From positions 310,001 to 374,000 of the forward strand of contig NZ_JAHWDP010000003.1 of NCBI RefSeq assembly GCF_019312585.1: DNA of 64,000 bases. The letters are read 5' to 3'. Both the position numbers and the translations under genes were made by a program. The notes under the pieces are model-generated. The model saw only the letters and a list, made by a program, of their open reading frames with translations. It was not told where the DNA came from and made no database searches. How positions within the stretch are numbered: position 1 is the stretch's first letter; the number at the start of each line of letters is the position of its first letter. Below are positions 53,141 to 61,478 of this stretch, piece by piece. This stretch comes from Halomarinibacterium sedimenti. GTDB taxonomy: Bacteria > Bacteroidota > Bacteroidia > Flavobacteriales > Flavobacteriaceae.

Positions 53141-55618
53141 ATGAAGTTTACGCTAGCCACACTTCTCTTTATTAGCAGCTTATCCCTATGTGCTCAAATT
53201 GAAGGAAAAGTCAAAGACACCCACAACCAGCCATTACCCTACGTAAATATCTATTTAGAGGACTCTTACACAGGAACTACCAGTAATGATGAGGGTAATT
53301 ATTCCTTAGAGATTTCAGAAAGGGGGAATTATACGATCGTGTTTCAATTTTTGGGATATAGTACGATTAAAAAGGAAGTTGCAGTGTCATCTTTTCCGTA
53401 TAAATTGGATGTTGTTTTAACCGAATCTACCATAAGCTTGGACGAAGTGGTTATTTCTACCGCCGAAGATCCCGCCTACCGAATTATTCGCGAAACCATT
53501 GCTAAACGAAAAGAAAATCTAGATAAAATATCAGCTTATAAAGCCGACTTCTACTCCCGTGGGATTTGGCGGGTAGATAGTGTTCCGAAGAAAATATTAG
53601 GGCAAGAGGTTGGTGATTTTGATGGTGCTCTAGATTCTACCCGAACAGGGATTATTTACCTATCTGAAACCATAAGCCATATTGCTTATAAAAAACCCAA
53701 TAGCTTTAAGGAAACCATTATTGCTAGTAAAGTAAGTGGTAATGATAATGGCTTCAGTTTTAATAGTGCGCAGGATGCCAACTTCAGTTTTTATGAAAAC
53801 ACTGTGGACCTCAACGCACAAATTGTTTCGCCTATTGCAAGTAATGCGTTAAGTTATTATCGTTATAAATTGGATGGTGTTTTTTATGAAGGTAGCAAAC
53901 TCATCAACAAAATTAAAGTGACCCCTAAACGACCCAACGACCGTATTTGGGAAGGCACTATTTACATTGTGGAAGACGATTGGCAATTGTATGGTTTGGA
54001 TTTAAAAACAACAGGTGTGGCGATTCAAGTTCCGTTTGTAAAGGATTTAATTTTTAAGCAGAATTTTAAGTTTGATATTACCGAAAATACTTGGGTAAAA
54101 ATCTCCCAAACCATTGATTTTAGCTTCGGATTTTTAGGTTTTAATGGGGATGGCCGATTTATTGCTGTTTATAGCAATTATGATTTTACCCCCGTTTTTG
54201 AAGGGAAAACCTTCAGTAATGAAGTGTTGTATTTTGAACCGGAAGCCAATAAAAAAGATAATCTCTTTTGGGAAGGAAAGCGTCCTGTTCAGCTTACAGA
54301 AGAAGAAACTAACGACTATATTAAAAAAGATAGTATTCAGGAATTGAGGAAGTCTAAAACGTATTTAGACTCGGTGGATGCTAAAAATAACAGATTTACA
54401 TTGTTAAGTCCATTAACAGGCTATACCTATAATAACACCTTTGAAAAGTGGGAATTGGGCTATAAAGCACCCCTTCCAGGAATAAACTTTAATACCGTGC
54501 AAGGTTGGAATGGAAACGCGGGTCTTACCTTTTTTACATGGTATGACGAAAATCGTGCCCAATGGCTATATGTCCAAGCAAATGCCAACTACAGTGTAGC
54601 CGAAGATCGTTTGCGTTGGCAAGGAACCCTTACAAAGCGATTTAATCGCTTTAACAGATTACAGCTTTCTGCTTTTGGGGGTAGTGAGGTACGACAGTTT
54701 AATAGCAGTAATCCTATTTCGCCATTTATTAATAGTATCGCTACTTTGTTCTTTGAAAGAAATTATATGAAGGTGTATGAGCTTACGTATGGAGGTGTTT
54801 CTTGGTATCAAGAACTGTTTAATGGGGTACGTTCTTCACTATCGGTGAGTTATCAAAACCGAAAACCGTTATTTAATAAAAGTAATCAGGTGATTTTCCC
54901 ACAGGATGACATTCAGTATACCAGTAATAATCCGTTACATCCTAATGATGATACTACTGCCGCTTTTGATGAACACGATGTTATAAAAACGAACTTTTCT
55001 ACCCGAATCTCTTTTGCTCAAAAATATATGACCTATCCTGATGGAAAATTTAACTATGGAGATTCAAAATATCCTGTGCTTACTTTGGAAGTAGAAAATG
55101 CGATAGGAGCTAGTGATGCTGATTATAATTTTACACAACTACGTGCCAGAATTAATCAAGAAGTGAAGCTTGGTACTATAGGGGAATTTAGCTACAATCT
55201 AAAAGGCGGTACTTTTTTTAATGCGGACAACATCTCTTTTGTGGATTACCAACATTTTCAGGGCAACCAAACCCGAGTTGGTACTAGTGGGCGCTATACC
55301 AACGTTTTTAACCTACTGCCCTATTATACATTAAGTACTAACAACCATTATTTTGAAGCCCATGCCGAGCATAACTTTAAAGGTTGGGTGCTGAATAAAG
55401 TTCCCGGCATTAATCAGTTAGGGTTTAATATGGTTGTGGGAGGTCATTATCTAAGCACACATGACAACAAACCTTATGGGGAACTCTCTATAGGTATTGA
55501 CCAATTGGGTTGGGGTAAATACCGATTACTTCGCCTAGATTATGTGCAGTCTTATTTTCAAGGTGAAACCAAAGGAGCTTTTATTTTTGGCCTCAAATTT
55601 TTGAATTTGTTTGAGTAA
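53141..55618 (+). CDS. DUF5686 / CarboxypepD_reg outer-membrane protein
   Basis: An 825-residue protein; the start is the ATG at 53141, preceding a signal peptide that ends at LCAQ. Residues 22-105 are a carboxypeptidase-regulatory-like domain (IEGKVKDTHNQPLPYVNIYL; DEVVIST). The remainder is a DUF5686 region with many amphipathic strands that close in a C-terminal ...FIFGLKFLNLF, as expected for a large beta-barrel. The beginning resembles the plug side of TonB-dependent receptors, but no TonB box or plug domain was recognised. Function unknown. Confidence 0.85.
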   Translation: MKFTLATLLFISSLSLCAQIEGKVKDTHNQPLPYVNIYLEDSYTGTTSNDEGNYSLEISERGNYTIVFQFLGYSTIKKEVAVSSFPYKLDVVLTESTISLDEVVISTAEDPAYRIIRETIAKRKENLDKISAYKADFYSRGIWRVDSVPKKILGQEVGDFDGALDSTRTGIIYLSETISHIAYKKPNSFKETIIASKVSGNDNGFSFNSAQDANFSFYENTVDLNAQIVSPIASNALSYYRYKLDGVFYEGSKLINKIKVTPKRPNDRIWEGTIYIVEDDWQLYGLDLKTTGVAIQVPFVKDLIFKQNFKFDITENTWVKISQTIDFSFGFLGFNGDGRFIAVYSNYDFTPVFEGKTFSNEVLYFEPEANKKDNLFWEGKRPVQLTEEETNDYIKKDSIQELRKSKTYLDSVDAKNNRFTLLSPLTGYTYNNTFEKWELGYKAPLPGINFNTVQGWNGNAGLTFFTWYDENRAQWLYVQANANYSVAEDRLRWQGTLTKRFNRFNRLQLSAFGGSEVRQFNSSNPISPFINSIATLFFERNYMKVYELTYGGVSWYQELFNGVRSSLSVSYQNRKPLFNKSNQVIFPQDDIQYTSNNPLHPNDDTTAAFDEHDVIKTNFSTRISFAQKYMTYPDGKFNYGDSKYPVLTLEVENAIGASDADYNFTQLRARINQEVKLGTIGEFSYNLKGGTFFNADNISFVDYQHFQGNQTRVGTSGRYTNVFNLLPYYTLSTNNHYFEAHAEHNFKGWVLNKVPGINQLGFNMVVGGHYLSTHDNKPYGELSIGIDQLGWGKYRLLRLDYVQSYFQGETKGAFIFGLKFLNLFE

Positions 55619-55680
55619 TCAATATTTTAAAGCTTAAATACTAATTGGTTATAACTACCGTTTTTTCATAAAGTCATTTT

Positions 55681-56544
55681 ATGAAAATCACCCTTCTTTT
55701 TCTTTTTGTATTTACTCTTGGATACTCTCAAAATCCTGACACAACCATTGTTTTTGATCTTGGTTACGCCGTTGAGAATAATTGGCTACACCTTGAGGTT
55801 ATGGGTTATGAAAATAGCACTCATTACACCAAACCATTACAGGCGAAGTTTACTAATACTTTAAAAAAACCGCTTCGTTTTTCTATACCCAATGGACAAA
55901 TCTTTCGAGCAGAAGATAGCACAGTACAAGATATTGTAATGGTAAAAGAAGAACTCATTGCATTAAAAGTAGGTGAAACTAAAGAACTTCCTCTTTATGG
56001 AATGTGTATTGAATTAAGTAATTCTGGAAATAATTTGGAAACCAAGTTTTATTTGGATGGTAAAGCTGAAGAAAAGCTACTTAAACTTACCCAAGAAATT
56101 GAAAAAAGAAAAGACTTTAATACCCTAGGGCAATATGCAGTTTGGACCTTAACAGATGATGAGGATTTAACGTCTATAAGTGGTTTTGATGAATCTGAAG
56201 CTTTACACCTAAAAACATTTGTTGCTAATCTTCTGGGGGTACCTGTTCCCTTACATGATCCTAATGACTATACAACCAATTATCATAATGATAATCTTAT
56301 AAAACGTGCTGCTGAAAGTAAATTCAAATTTACATTTAGTGAAGACAGCGCTGTATCCATTGCTATGTTTGATGAAAATAATATGGTGGTGAGAGAATTA
56401 TATAATAATCCTAATGTCAAGGCTGGATACCATGAGTTAGATTTTAAGTTTGATGTCTCTGTGTATCAAAACAAGGCTTACTACGTAAGAATGATTGTTG
56501 ACGAGGAAATAAAAATTAATATGAAAATGGAACCTCGAGGATAA
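55681..56544 (+). CDS. Secreted hypothetical protein with FlgD/Ig-like end
   Basis: A 287-residue protein with a signal peptide (1-17, ending at YSQ). The middle part (about 100-170) has a helical stretch and ELSNSGNNLETKFYLDG. The C-terminal 75 residues read as a beta-sandwich (SAVSIAMFDENNMVVRELYN, AGYHELDFKFD, KAYYVRMIVDEE), like the FlgD Ig-like or C-terminal domains found in exported Bacteroidetes proteins. No catalytic motif. Function unknown. Confidence 0.65.
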   Translation: MKITLLFLFVFTLGYSQNPDTTIVFDLGYAVENNWLHLEVMGYENSTHYTKPLQAKFTNTLKKPLRFSIPNGQIFRAEDSTVQDIVMVKEELIALKVGETKELPLYGMCIELSNSGNNLETKFYLDGKAEEKLLKLTQEIEKRKDFNTLGQYAVWTLTDDEDLTSISGFDESEALHLKTFVANLLGVPVPLHDPNDYTTNYHNDNLIKRAAESKFKFTFSEDSAVSIAMFDENNMVVRELYNNPNVKAGYHELDFKFDVSVYQNKAYYVRMIVDEEIKINMKMEPRG

Positions 56545-56547
56545 TAT

Positions 56548-57303
56548 TTATTCCAACCACAATTTAAAATCTCGAACGCGTTCTCTTGCTACAATTACCT
56601 CATCTTCCTTATAGCTTTGCAGCTTTAGTTGGAGTCTACTATTGGTATAGCTAATAATATCTTTTATACCGTTGATGTTTACGTAAAACTTCCGATTGAT
56701 TCTAAAGAATACTTCGGGTGAGAGTTCATCTTCCAGCTGCTCTAAGGTGGTGTCCAGTAAATAACCACGACCTTCATAGGTGTGGGCATAGGTACCTTTA
56801 TTTTCACTGTAAAAACATTCAATTTCGTCTACAGCAATCATTTTTATATGCTGCCCAATTTTGGTGGTAAAACGCTTTTTATACTCCCGTTCCACTGGGT
56901 TGGTAAGTAACTTTTTAATGTCATCAAAATTAAGTTGAACGTTTTGTGCTTTAGGAACTCGCTCACTGTATTTTGCAACGGCGGTAGTGAGTTCATCTTC
57001 ATCAATAGGTTTTAATAAATAATCAATACTATTTAATTTGAAGGCTTGCAATGCATACTCATCAAAGGCAGTGGTAAAAATAATGGCACTTTTTACTTCC
57101 ACAGCATCAAAAATCTCGAAGGACAATCCGTCGCTTAATTGAATGTCTAAAAATATTAAATCGGGGTGCGGATTATTTTGAAACCACTCTACTGCTTCAG
57201 CAACACTGTGAAGCATCGTATTAACAGTTACTTGTTGTCTTTCTAGCATTCGCTCTAGGCGTCTGGCTGAGGGTTTTTCGTCTTCAATGATGATCACATT
57301 CAT
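56548..57303 (-). CDS. LytTR-type response regulator
   Basis: A 251-residue regulator with a receiver (1-120, phospho-acceptor Asp53, Lys98) and a LytTR DNA-binding domain (about 145-250, with FTTKIGQHIKMIAVDEIECFYSENKG and FFRINRKFYVNINGI). It pairs with the LytS-type kinase at 58962-60287. It is the last gene of the minus-strand cluster, 5 bp after the neighbouring 2TM gene. Confidence 0.92.
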   Translation of the reverse strand: MNVIIIEDEKPSARRLERMLERQQVTVNTMLHSVAEAVEWFQNNPHPDLIFLDIQLSDGLSFEIFDAVEVKSAIIFTTAFDEYALQAFKLNSIDYLLKPIDEDELTTAVAKYSERVPKAQNVQLNFDDIKKLLTNPVEREYKKRFTTKIGQHIKMIAVDEIECFYSENKGTYAHTYEGRGYLLDTTLEQLEDELSPEVFFRINRKFYVNINGIKDIISYTNSRLQLKLQSYKEDEVIVARERVRDFKLWLE

Positions 57304-57308
57304 AGCTA

Positions 57309-57641
57309 CTAAAAATCTTTATCGAAGTTATTTTTAAATTCCTTTTCTTCCTTTTCCATAAATTCCTTAATCTTTCGTTCTTCCCAATCTTTCAGCATTC
57401 CAAACTTATCTTTAAACACATATAATGCGTGAAATGCCAAGCCTATGCCCCAAAAGAAGGGTGTGGTAAAATAGCCCCAAGCAGGAAGCCCAGTCATAAA
57501 GTTACCGCTAAAGGCTCCCATATGGGCTAAAATTAAAAAGGTATTAATTAAAATGTATACAGTGAGATGCGTATAAAATCCCTTTATTTCTTTTACCTTC
57601 TTTTGTGCTCGTTCGTATTTGTCTTCGTTAAATGGTTTCAT
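57309..57641 (-). CDS. 2TM domain protein (copy 3)
   Basis: A 110-residue small membrane protein; the Met eight codons into the longest frame is preferred because the longer start overlaps the upstream gene. It has the 2TM pattern: YERAQKKVKEIKGFYTHLTVY, two membrane helices (about 28-50 and 62-85), FFWGIGLAFHALYVF and the tail DWEERKIKEFMEKEE. The family is repeatedly found with LytTR two-component genes; its molecular role is unknown. Confidence 0.82.
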   Translation of the reverse strand: MKPFNEDKYERAQKKVKEIKGFYTHLTVYILINTFLILAHMGAFSGNFMTGLPAWGYFTTPFFWGIGLAFHALYVFKDKFGMLKDWEERKIKEFMEKEEKEFKNNFDKDF

Positions 57642-57652
57642 TTTATTTTGAA

Positions 57653-57988
57653 TTATTTCCATGTTTGAATTTCCTCTTCTTCCTTTTGAATTAGCTCTTC
57701 AATCTTTTTGTCTTCCCAGTTTTTAATAGATTTTGGTTTAAATACAGTAAGTGCGTGAATTCCTATGGCCATTAACCACATTACTGGAAAAATATAAGTA
57801 TTCCAATTAAGCCAATTGTTAAATCCTTTCTCCTCACTTACAATCCCATAAGCAGGAAGTACAAAAAATCTTACTATAAAAACAAGAGGGACAACAACTA
57901 GAAATATAATAATGTGTCCATAAACTCCTTTTATTTGCTTTATACGCTTTTGGGCCTCTTCGTATTTTTTATAACTTTTTGGTTCCAT
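57653..57988 (-). CDS. 2TM domain protein (copy 2)
   Basis: A 111-residue paralogue of its neighbours: YEEAQKRIKQIKGVYGHIIIF, two membrane helices, MAIGIHALTVF and the tail NWEDKKIEELIQKEE. The loop between the helices is longer here (about 12 more residues, containing PAYGIVSEEKGFNNW). Confidence 0.82.
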   Translation of the reverse strand: MEPKSYKKYEEAQKRIKQIKGVYGHIIIFLVVVPLVFIVRFFVLPAYGIVSEEKGFNNWLNWNTYIFPVMWLMAIGIHALTVFKPKSIKNWEDKKIEELIQKEEEEIQTWK

Positions 57989-57998
57989 AGTTTTGGGA

Positions 57999-58316
57999 TT
58001 ATTTCCAACGTTCGTTAGGGAATTGATCTTCTTTATCCATGAGTTCTTTTATCTTTCTTTCCTCCCAGCTTTTATTCATAAAAGGCGCCCAGTTAAAGGC
58101 TTTAAGTGCTTGAAAAACGAGTCCTATTCCCCACCCAAAGGCGGCCCATAAAAACCAGGCGTAACGCCACTCGTTTGTGTAATAGTTAAGCCATCCTAAA
58201 AAAGTGATAAATACAATGTAGAAAACCAAGCTGGTATAAAACTTCTTCATCTCTGCTACGCGTTCTTTTGCGCGGAGGTATCGATTTTCTCTATTTTCTT
58301 TGGTATCGAATTGCAT
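57999..58316 (-). CDS. 2TM domain protein (copy 1)
   Basis: A 105-residue paralogue; the Met at MQFDTKENREN is preferred. It carries YLRAKERVAEMKKFYTSLVFY, two membrane helices, GWGIGLVFQALKAF and the tail SWEERKIKELMDKED. It lies 10 bp before copy 2 and follows the repeat that flanks the GIY-YIG gene. Confidence 0.82.
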   Translation of the reverse strand: MQFDTKENRENRYLRAKERVAEMKKFYTSLVFYIVFITFLGWLNYYTNEWRYAWFLWAAFGWGIGLVFQALKAFNWAPFMNKSWEERKIKELMDKEDQFPNERWK

Positions 58317-58408
58317 GGTGTTCGTATTTAAATTCAATGTAAAACTACTATTTGCTATCCTTTGTATAAAATCCCTTTTCCTGAACTGTCATTTTTGTGT
58401 TCTGAATT

Positions 58409-58557
58409 GTGGCTTCGATACTTCGACTTTGCTCAGCACAGGTACATTCCTTCGGAATACTCAGCCACCGATTTGGGGTCACTAAGCAATTTGCTGGTGA
58501 TTGAGTGATTTGCTTTTGCAAATTGTATCGAAATCAAGCAAATTGTATACAAGTGAC
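58409..58557. repeat. REP-like composite repeat, copy A
   Basis: Left hairpin 58409-58468: outer stem GTGGCT/AGCCAC, inner stem ATTCC-TTC-GGAAT, plus a 24-nt insert after GATAC compared with copy B. Right hairpin 58477-58557: outer stem GGTCACT/AGTGAC, inner AATTTGCT/AGCAAATT, with a second complete hairpin of the same family (about 58495-58535; GATT/AATC outer, ATTTGC-TTTT-GCAAAT inner) in its loop. It ends 6 bp from the stop of the GIY-YIG gene. Confidence 0.85.
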
Positions 58558-58563
58558 TAACTA

Positions 58564-58857
58564 TTATTTTTTATCAAACTCTTTTTTTGATAAACTAGGT
58601 AATTCACTAATCCTACTTTCAATCAAGGCTTGTTTCTTTTTCCTACTCCACCCTTGCACCTGTTTTTCTCTATAAAAAGCTTCATCAATCCTATCATACT
58701 CTTCAAAATAAATCAATCTAACTGGTAATCGTTTAGCGGTATAATTTGCTCCTGCTCCACTCTTGTGTTCTAAAACTCTTTTATCTAAATCCTTAGTACT
58801 ACCAGTGTAATAGGTGTCATCATTACAAATTAATATATACAGATATCCTTTACTCAT
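58564..58857 (-). CDS. GIY-YIG endonuclease (UPF0213 / YhbQ type)
   Basis: A 97-residue single-domain nuclease; the start at MSKGYLYILICNDD excludes an extension that runs into the flanking repeat. The GIY and YIG parts appear as LYI (6-8) and YTG (17-19), then the catalytic Arg in DLDKRVLEH, GAGANYTAKRLPVRLIYFE, and the Glu in FYREKQVQGWSRKKKQALI. All residues expected for activity are present. It is held between two copies of a palindromic repeat (6 bp and 15 bp away) and interrupts the 2TM/LytS gene series. A role in moving or processing those repeats is likely by context; DNA repair is the alternative. Confidence 0.9.
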   Translation of the reverse strand: MSKGYLYILICNDDTYYTGSTKDLDKRVLEHKSGAGANYTAKRLPVRLIYFEEYDRIDEAFYREKQVQGWSRKKKQALIESRISELPSLSKKEFDKK

Positions 58858-58872
58858 TTTACTACTTTGAAT

Positions 58873-58959
58873 GTGGCTTCGATACATTCCTTCGGAATAC
58901 TCAGCCACCGATTTTGGGTCACTGAGTGATTTTCGTTAGAAAATTGTATCGAAGTGACC
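58873..58959. repeat. REP-like composite repeat, copy B
   Basis: Left hairpin 58873-58908 (GTGGCT/AGCCAC outer; ATTCC-TTC-GGAAT inner) and right hairpin 58917-58959 (GGTCACT/AGTGACC outer; ATTTTC-GTTA-GAAAAT inner). Both contain TTCGATAC/GTATCGAA on one side and ACTCA/TGAGT on the other, so the two hairpins are inverted copies of one unit. The repeat ends 2 bp from the stop codon of the sensor kinase gene. It has the same orientation as copy A. Confidence 0.88.
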
Positions 58960-58961
58960 TT

Positions 58962-60287
58962 CTACTCATCGTCCTTCATTAACTCTCGAATCTTGCGCTC
59001 CTCCCAGTTTTTTCCTAAAAAAGGATTCCAATTAAATACCTCCATAGCATGTCCTGTAACCCCCATTCCCCATCCAACAATCGGGAAAATGGCCCACGGA
59101 AACCCTGTGGATTTTATGTTTAAAAAGATAAATACAGGCACCATAATAAGGTAAATGGTAAAGTGGATGTAAAATCCTTTTAATTCTTCTACGTGCTTCT
59201 TAGCACGCTCATATCGTTTTGCTGAAATATATTCGTTTTGTGTTGTCATGGTATTTGTTTTTTGTGTGAGTAATGGTATGGTTACCCAAAATTCTTTTTC
59301 GTTTTGTTTTACTGAAACAGGACGGTTGGTCAACAGATGATATCGTTGGTGGATATTCCGAAGTCCTACTCCTGTACTTTCTTTCATTACTTTTTTTAGC
59401 TGAATGTTATTTTTAATTATCAGGTTTCCGTCTTCCTCATAAATGGTAATATGTAATTTATTGGCTGGCGTCACTTGGTTGTGCTTTACCGCATTCTCTA
59501 ACAACAACTGAAGCGATAACGGTACTACCTTAGCTTCGGGGTTGGAAAGGGTTTCAGGGATATCGAAAATAATACTGTCCTCAAACCGCATTTTAAGTAA
59601 GGACATATACAATTGCGCAAACTTTAATTCCTCTTCCACCGTAACTAGTTCCTTGTTTTTTTGTTCCAACACATAGCGGTACACTTTGGAAAGCGACGTG
59701 GTAAATCGGGTAGCGGCATCTGGGTTTTCCTCAATAAGACTGGTAAGCACATTTAAACTATTAAATAGAAAATGCGGATCTAATTGATTCTTTAAGGCAT
59801 CAAATTGTGCCGAAGCCGTCCCCGCAATTATTTTCTGCTCTTTTACCTTTCGTTCCTGGGTATAGCGGTAGTAATAGACGGCGTAAAAAATACCTGTAAC
59901 GACTACTGAAATAAGCAATGTGACATAGTAAAAAACAGGGCGTTCGTTGTCAATAAATTCTGAAATAGAAATTCCTTCAAAAAGGATCGCACCCCCAATC
60001 CGTAATAAGAAAATGGTTACTAATGAAATAGCGATAGAACCCAAAATTCCCTTTGCAAGGTGCTGGATTTTAAACCATTCATTTTTGTAACGTGTAATAA
60101 TAAAGTAAAAGAAAAAGGCATTGGCCATATAGAGAGATATCGAATACACCTGATTAATGACAAAACGAATGACAAGTTCTTTCCCTGAAGAAATCTCCCA
60201 GCCGTTAAGGTATTCGATAACACCCACCACGATAAAGATGAGTACCCCTACAAAAAATGCTTTGCCTATTTCCTTACGTATCTTCAT
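58962..60287 (-). CDS. LytS-type sensor histidine kinase fused to a 2TM domain
   Basis: A 441-residue membrane kinase. Four membrane helices (about 10-25, 45-65, 78-97 and 118-140) precede the His_kinase domain with phospho-acceptor His172 in QLDPHFLFNSL, N box NAVKHN near 265-270 and GVGL at 306-309. Residues 355-441 are a complete 2TM domain (YERAKKHVEELKGFY, GWGMGVTGHAMEVF, NWEERKIRELM) in frame without a break. It probably phosphorylates the LytTR regulator. It shares one base with the stop of the upstream TPR gene (TAATG). Confidence 0.9.
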   Translation of the reverse strand: MKIRKEIGKAFFVGVLIFIVVGVIEYLNGWEISSGKELVIRFVINQVYSISLYMANAFFFYFIITRYKNEWFKIQHLAKGILGSIAISLVTIFLLRIGGAILFEGISISEFIDNERPVFYYVTLLISVVVTGIFYAVYYYRYTQERKVKEQKIIAGTASAQFDALKNQLDPHFLFNSLNVLTSLIEENPDAATRFTTSLSKVYRYVLEQKNKELVTVEEELKFAQLYMSLLKMRFEDSIIFDIPETLSNPEAKVVPLSLQLLLENAVKHNQVTPANKLHITIYEEDGNLIIKNNIQLKKVMKESTGVGLRNIHQRYHLLTNRPVSVKQNEKEFWVTIPLLTQKTNTMTTQNEYISAKRYERAKKHVEELKGFYIHFTIYLIMVPVFIFLNIKSTGFPWAIFPIVGWGMGVTGHAMEVFNWNPFLGKNWEERKIRELMKDDE

Positions 60288-60916
60288 TATTCTTCTTTAC
60301 AGTTTTGTGCCAAGCTTTGCTGTGCATATTCGCCACCCCCTTGAGGGTAATATTGCCCTTTAGGTTCGTAGGTATCAAATAATGCAACGGCTTTCTTTAA
60401 GTCTTCGCAAAAAGGTTTTGTGTCTTGACCAAACCAACGAGCAGTTCCTAATTCCCATTCTACTTTCCCAAAGGCAGCTCTTGGATTTTCTGGTTCCAAT
60501 TTATAGGCCTCTTGGTAAAGTTGGTTAATCTTAGGAGACATGGTCATTCCGTATTTGGCACCATCGAACACCACCCAAGCCGTATATAGTTGCGCTTGGA
60601 CAACTAATATTTCGGCGTTGTCCTTGGAAATAGCTTTGGCATCATTTAAGAAGTCTTGCGCTTTCTTTAATTGCGCGGTTAGTTTATCCTCATCTTTTTC
60701 AGTAAAGCTATAAATTACATTAATCTGTGCCACATAAAAAGGAGGCAGCCAGTTGTCTGGTTCGGCTTGTGCAATACGTTCGAATAGATTGGCAGCTTCC
60801 CAAGGTTGGTTGTTTTTCCAAAGGTCGAAGGCCTTTTCCATTCCTTGTTCGTATTTGCTTTGTGAAAAGCCTGTAAAGGCTACAAAAGCAATGGCAATAA
60901 AGAGTAGTTTTTTCAT
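60287..60916 (-). CDS. Secreted TPR-like protein
   Basis: A 209-residue protein with a signal peptide (1-18, ending at FSQ) and helical repeats of TPR type (AFDLWKNNQPWEAANLFERIAQAEPDN; AEILVVQAQLYTAW; INQLYQEAYKLEPENPRAAFGKVEWELG). Its stop shares a base with the kinase start, so the two are coupled and it may act as a periplasmic partner of the sensor. Gap of 54 bp to the DUF2141 gene upstream. Confidence 0.8.
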   Translation of the reverse strand: MKKLLFIAIAFVAFTGFSQSKYEQGMEKAFDLWKNNQPWEAANLFERIAQAEPDNWLPPFYVAQINVIYSFTEKDEDKLTAQLKKAQDFLNDAKAISKDNAEILVVQAQLYTAWVVFDGAKYGMTMSPKINQLYQEAYKLEPENPRAAFGKVEWELGTARWFGQDTKPFCEDLKKAVALFDTYEPKGQYYPQGGGEYAQQSLAQNCKEE

Positions 60917-60970
60917 AATGGTTATCTATTTTGTGAAATTATAAAAGTTGAAATCGAATTCCTAACGTTG

Positions 60971-61384
60971 TTACAGTTTAATAGCAATGGACTTTACTTC
61001 GCCCCCTTTTACTTCAAATTGGGCATCTTCCCATTTAGGAGGGCCAAAGAATCCTTTGGCACCATTAGAACAGCCATAATCTTCAATAGGAATCATCCCA
61101 AAGCGCATGTTTAACTGCCCGTTGTTGTCTTCATCGTGGTAACAAGATATGGCATACATACCATCAGGGACATCAGTAAAGGCTACGGTAGCTTTTTGGT
61201 TAACAATAACCGTTTCGAGGGTTTTAAATTCTTTGTTTAAAAAGTCTTCGGCTTGATTGTAAAGTCCAACGCGGGCTTTACCATCGTTAGTACCAAAATG
61301 GGTCATGGTAACTTCTACGGTATTTTGTGCCTGAAGCAACATTCCTGTTAGAAGTAAGGTTAGAAAGTGTAATACGGTTTGCAT
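60971..61384 (-). CDS. DUF2141 secreted protein
   Basis: A 137-residue protein with a signal peptide (1-19, ending at LQAQ). The mature part has the DUF2141 pattern: VTMTHFGTNDGKARVGLYN, FTDVPDGMYAISCYHDEDNNGQLN, MRFGMIPIEDYGCSNGAKGFFGPPKWEDAQF. It forms a small beta-sandwich. Function unknown. Probably the first gene of the TPR-kinase-2TM-LytTR series. Confidence 0.88.
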   Translation of the reverse strand: MQTVLHFLTLLLTGMLLQAQNTVEVTMTHFGTNDGKARVGLYNQAEDFLNKEFKTLETVIVNQKATVAFTDVPDGMYAISCYHDEDNNGQLNMRFGMIPIEDYGCSNGAKGFFGPPKWEDAQFEVKGGEVKSIAIKL

Positions 61385-61478
61385 AACTGTTTGTTTTTAA
61401 TTGATAGGACAAATATCTATGCTCTGCCTTACTTATTAAAAAGGGTTTTACCGAATTGTTGAAATTGGGGAGTGAATT

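Noticed and set aside
58563-58908. GIY-YIG gene starting at 58908
   Set aside because: The extension translates the left hairpin of repeat B; the Met at 58857 starts directly before the GYLYIL motif.
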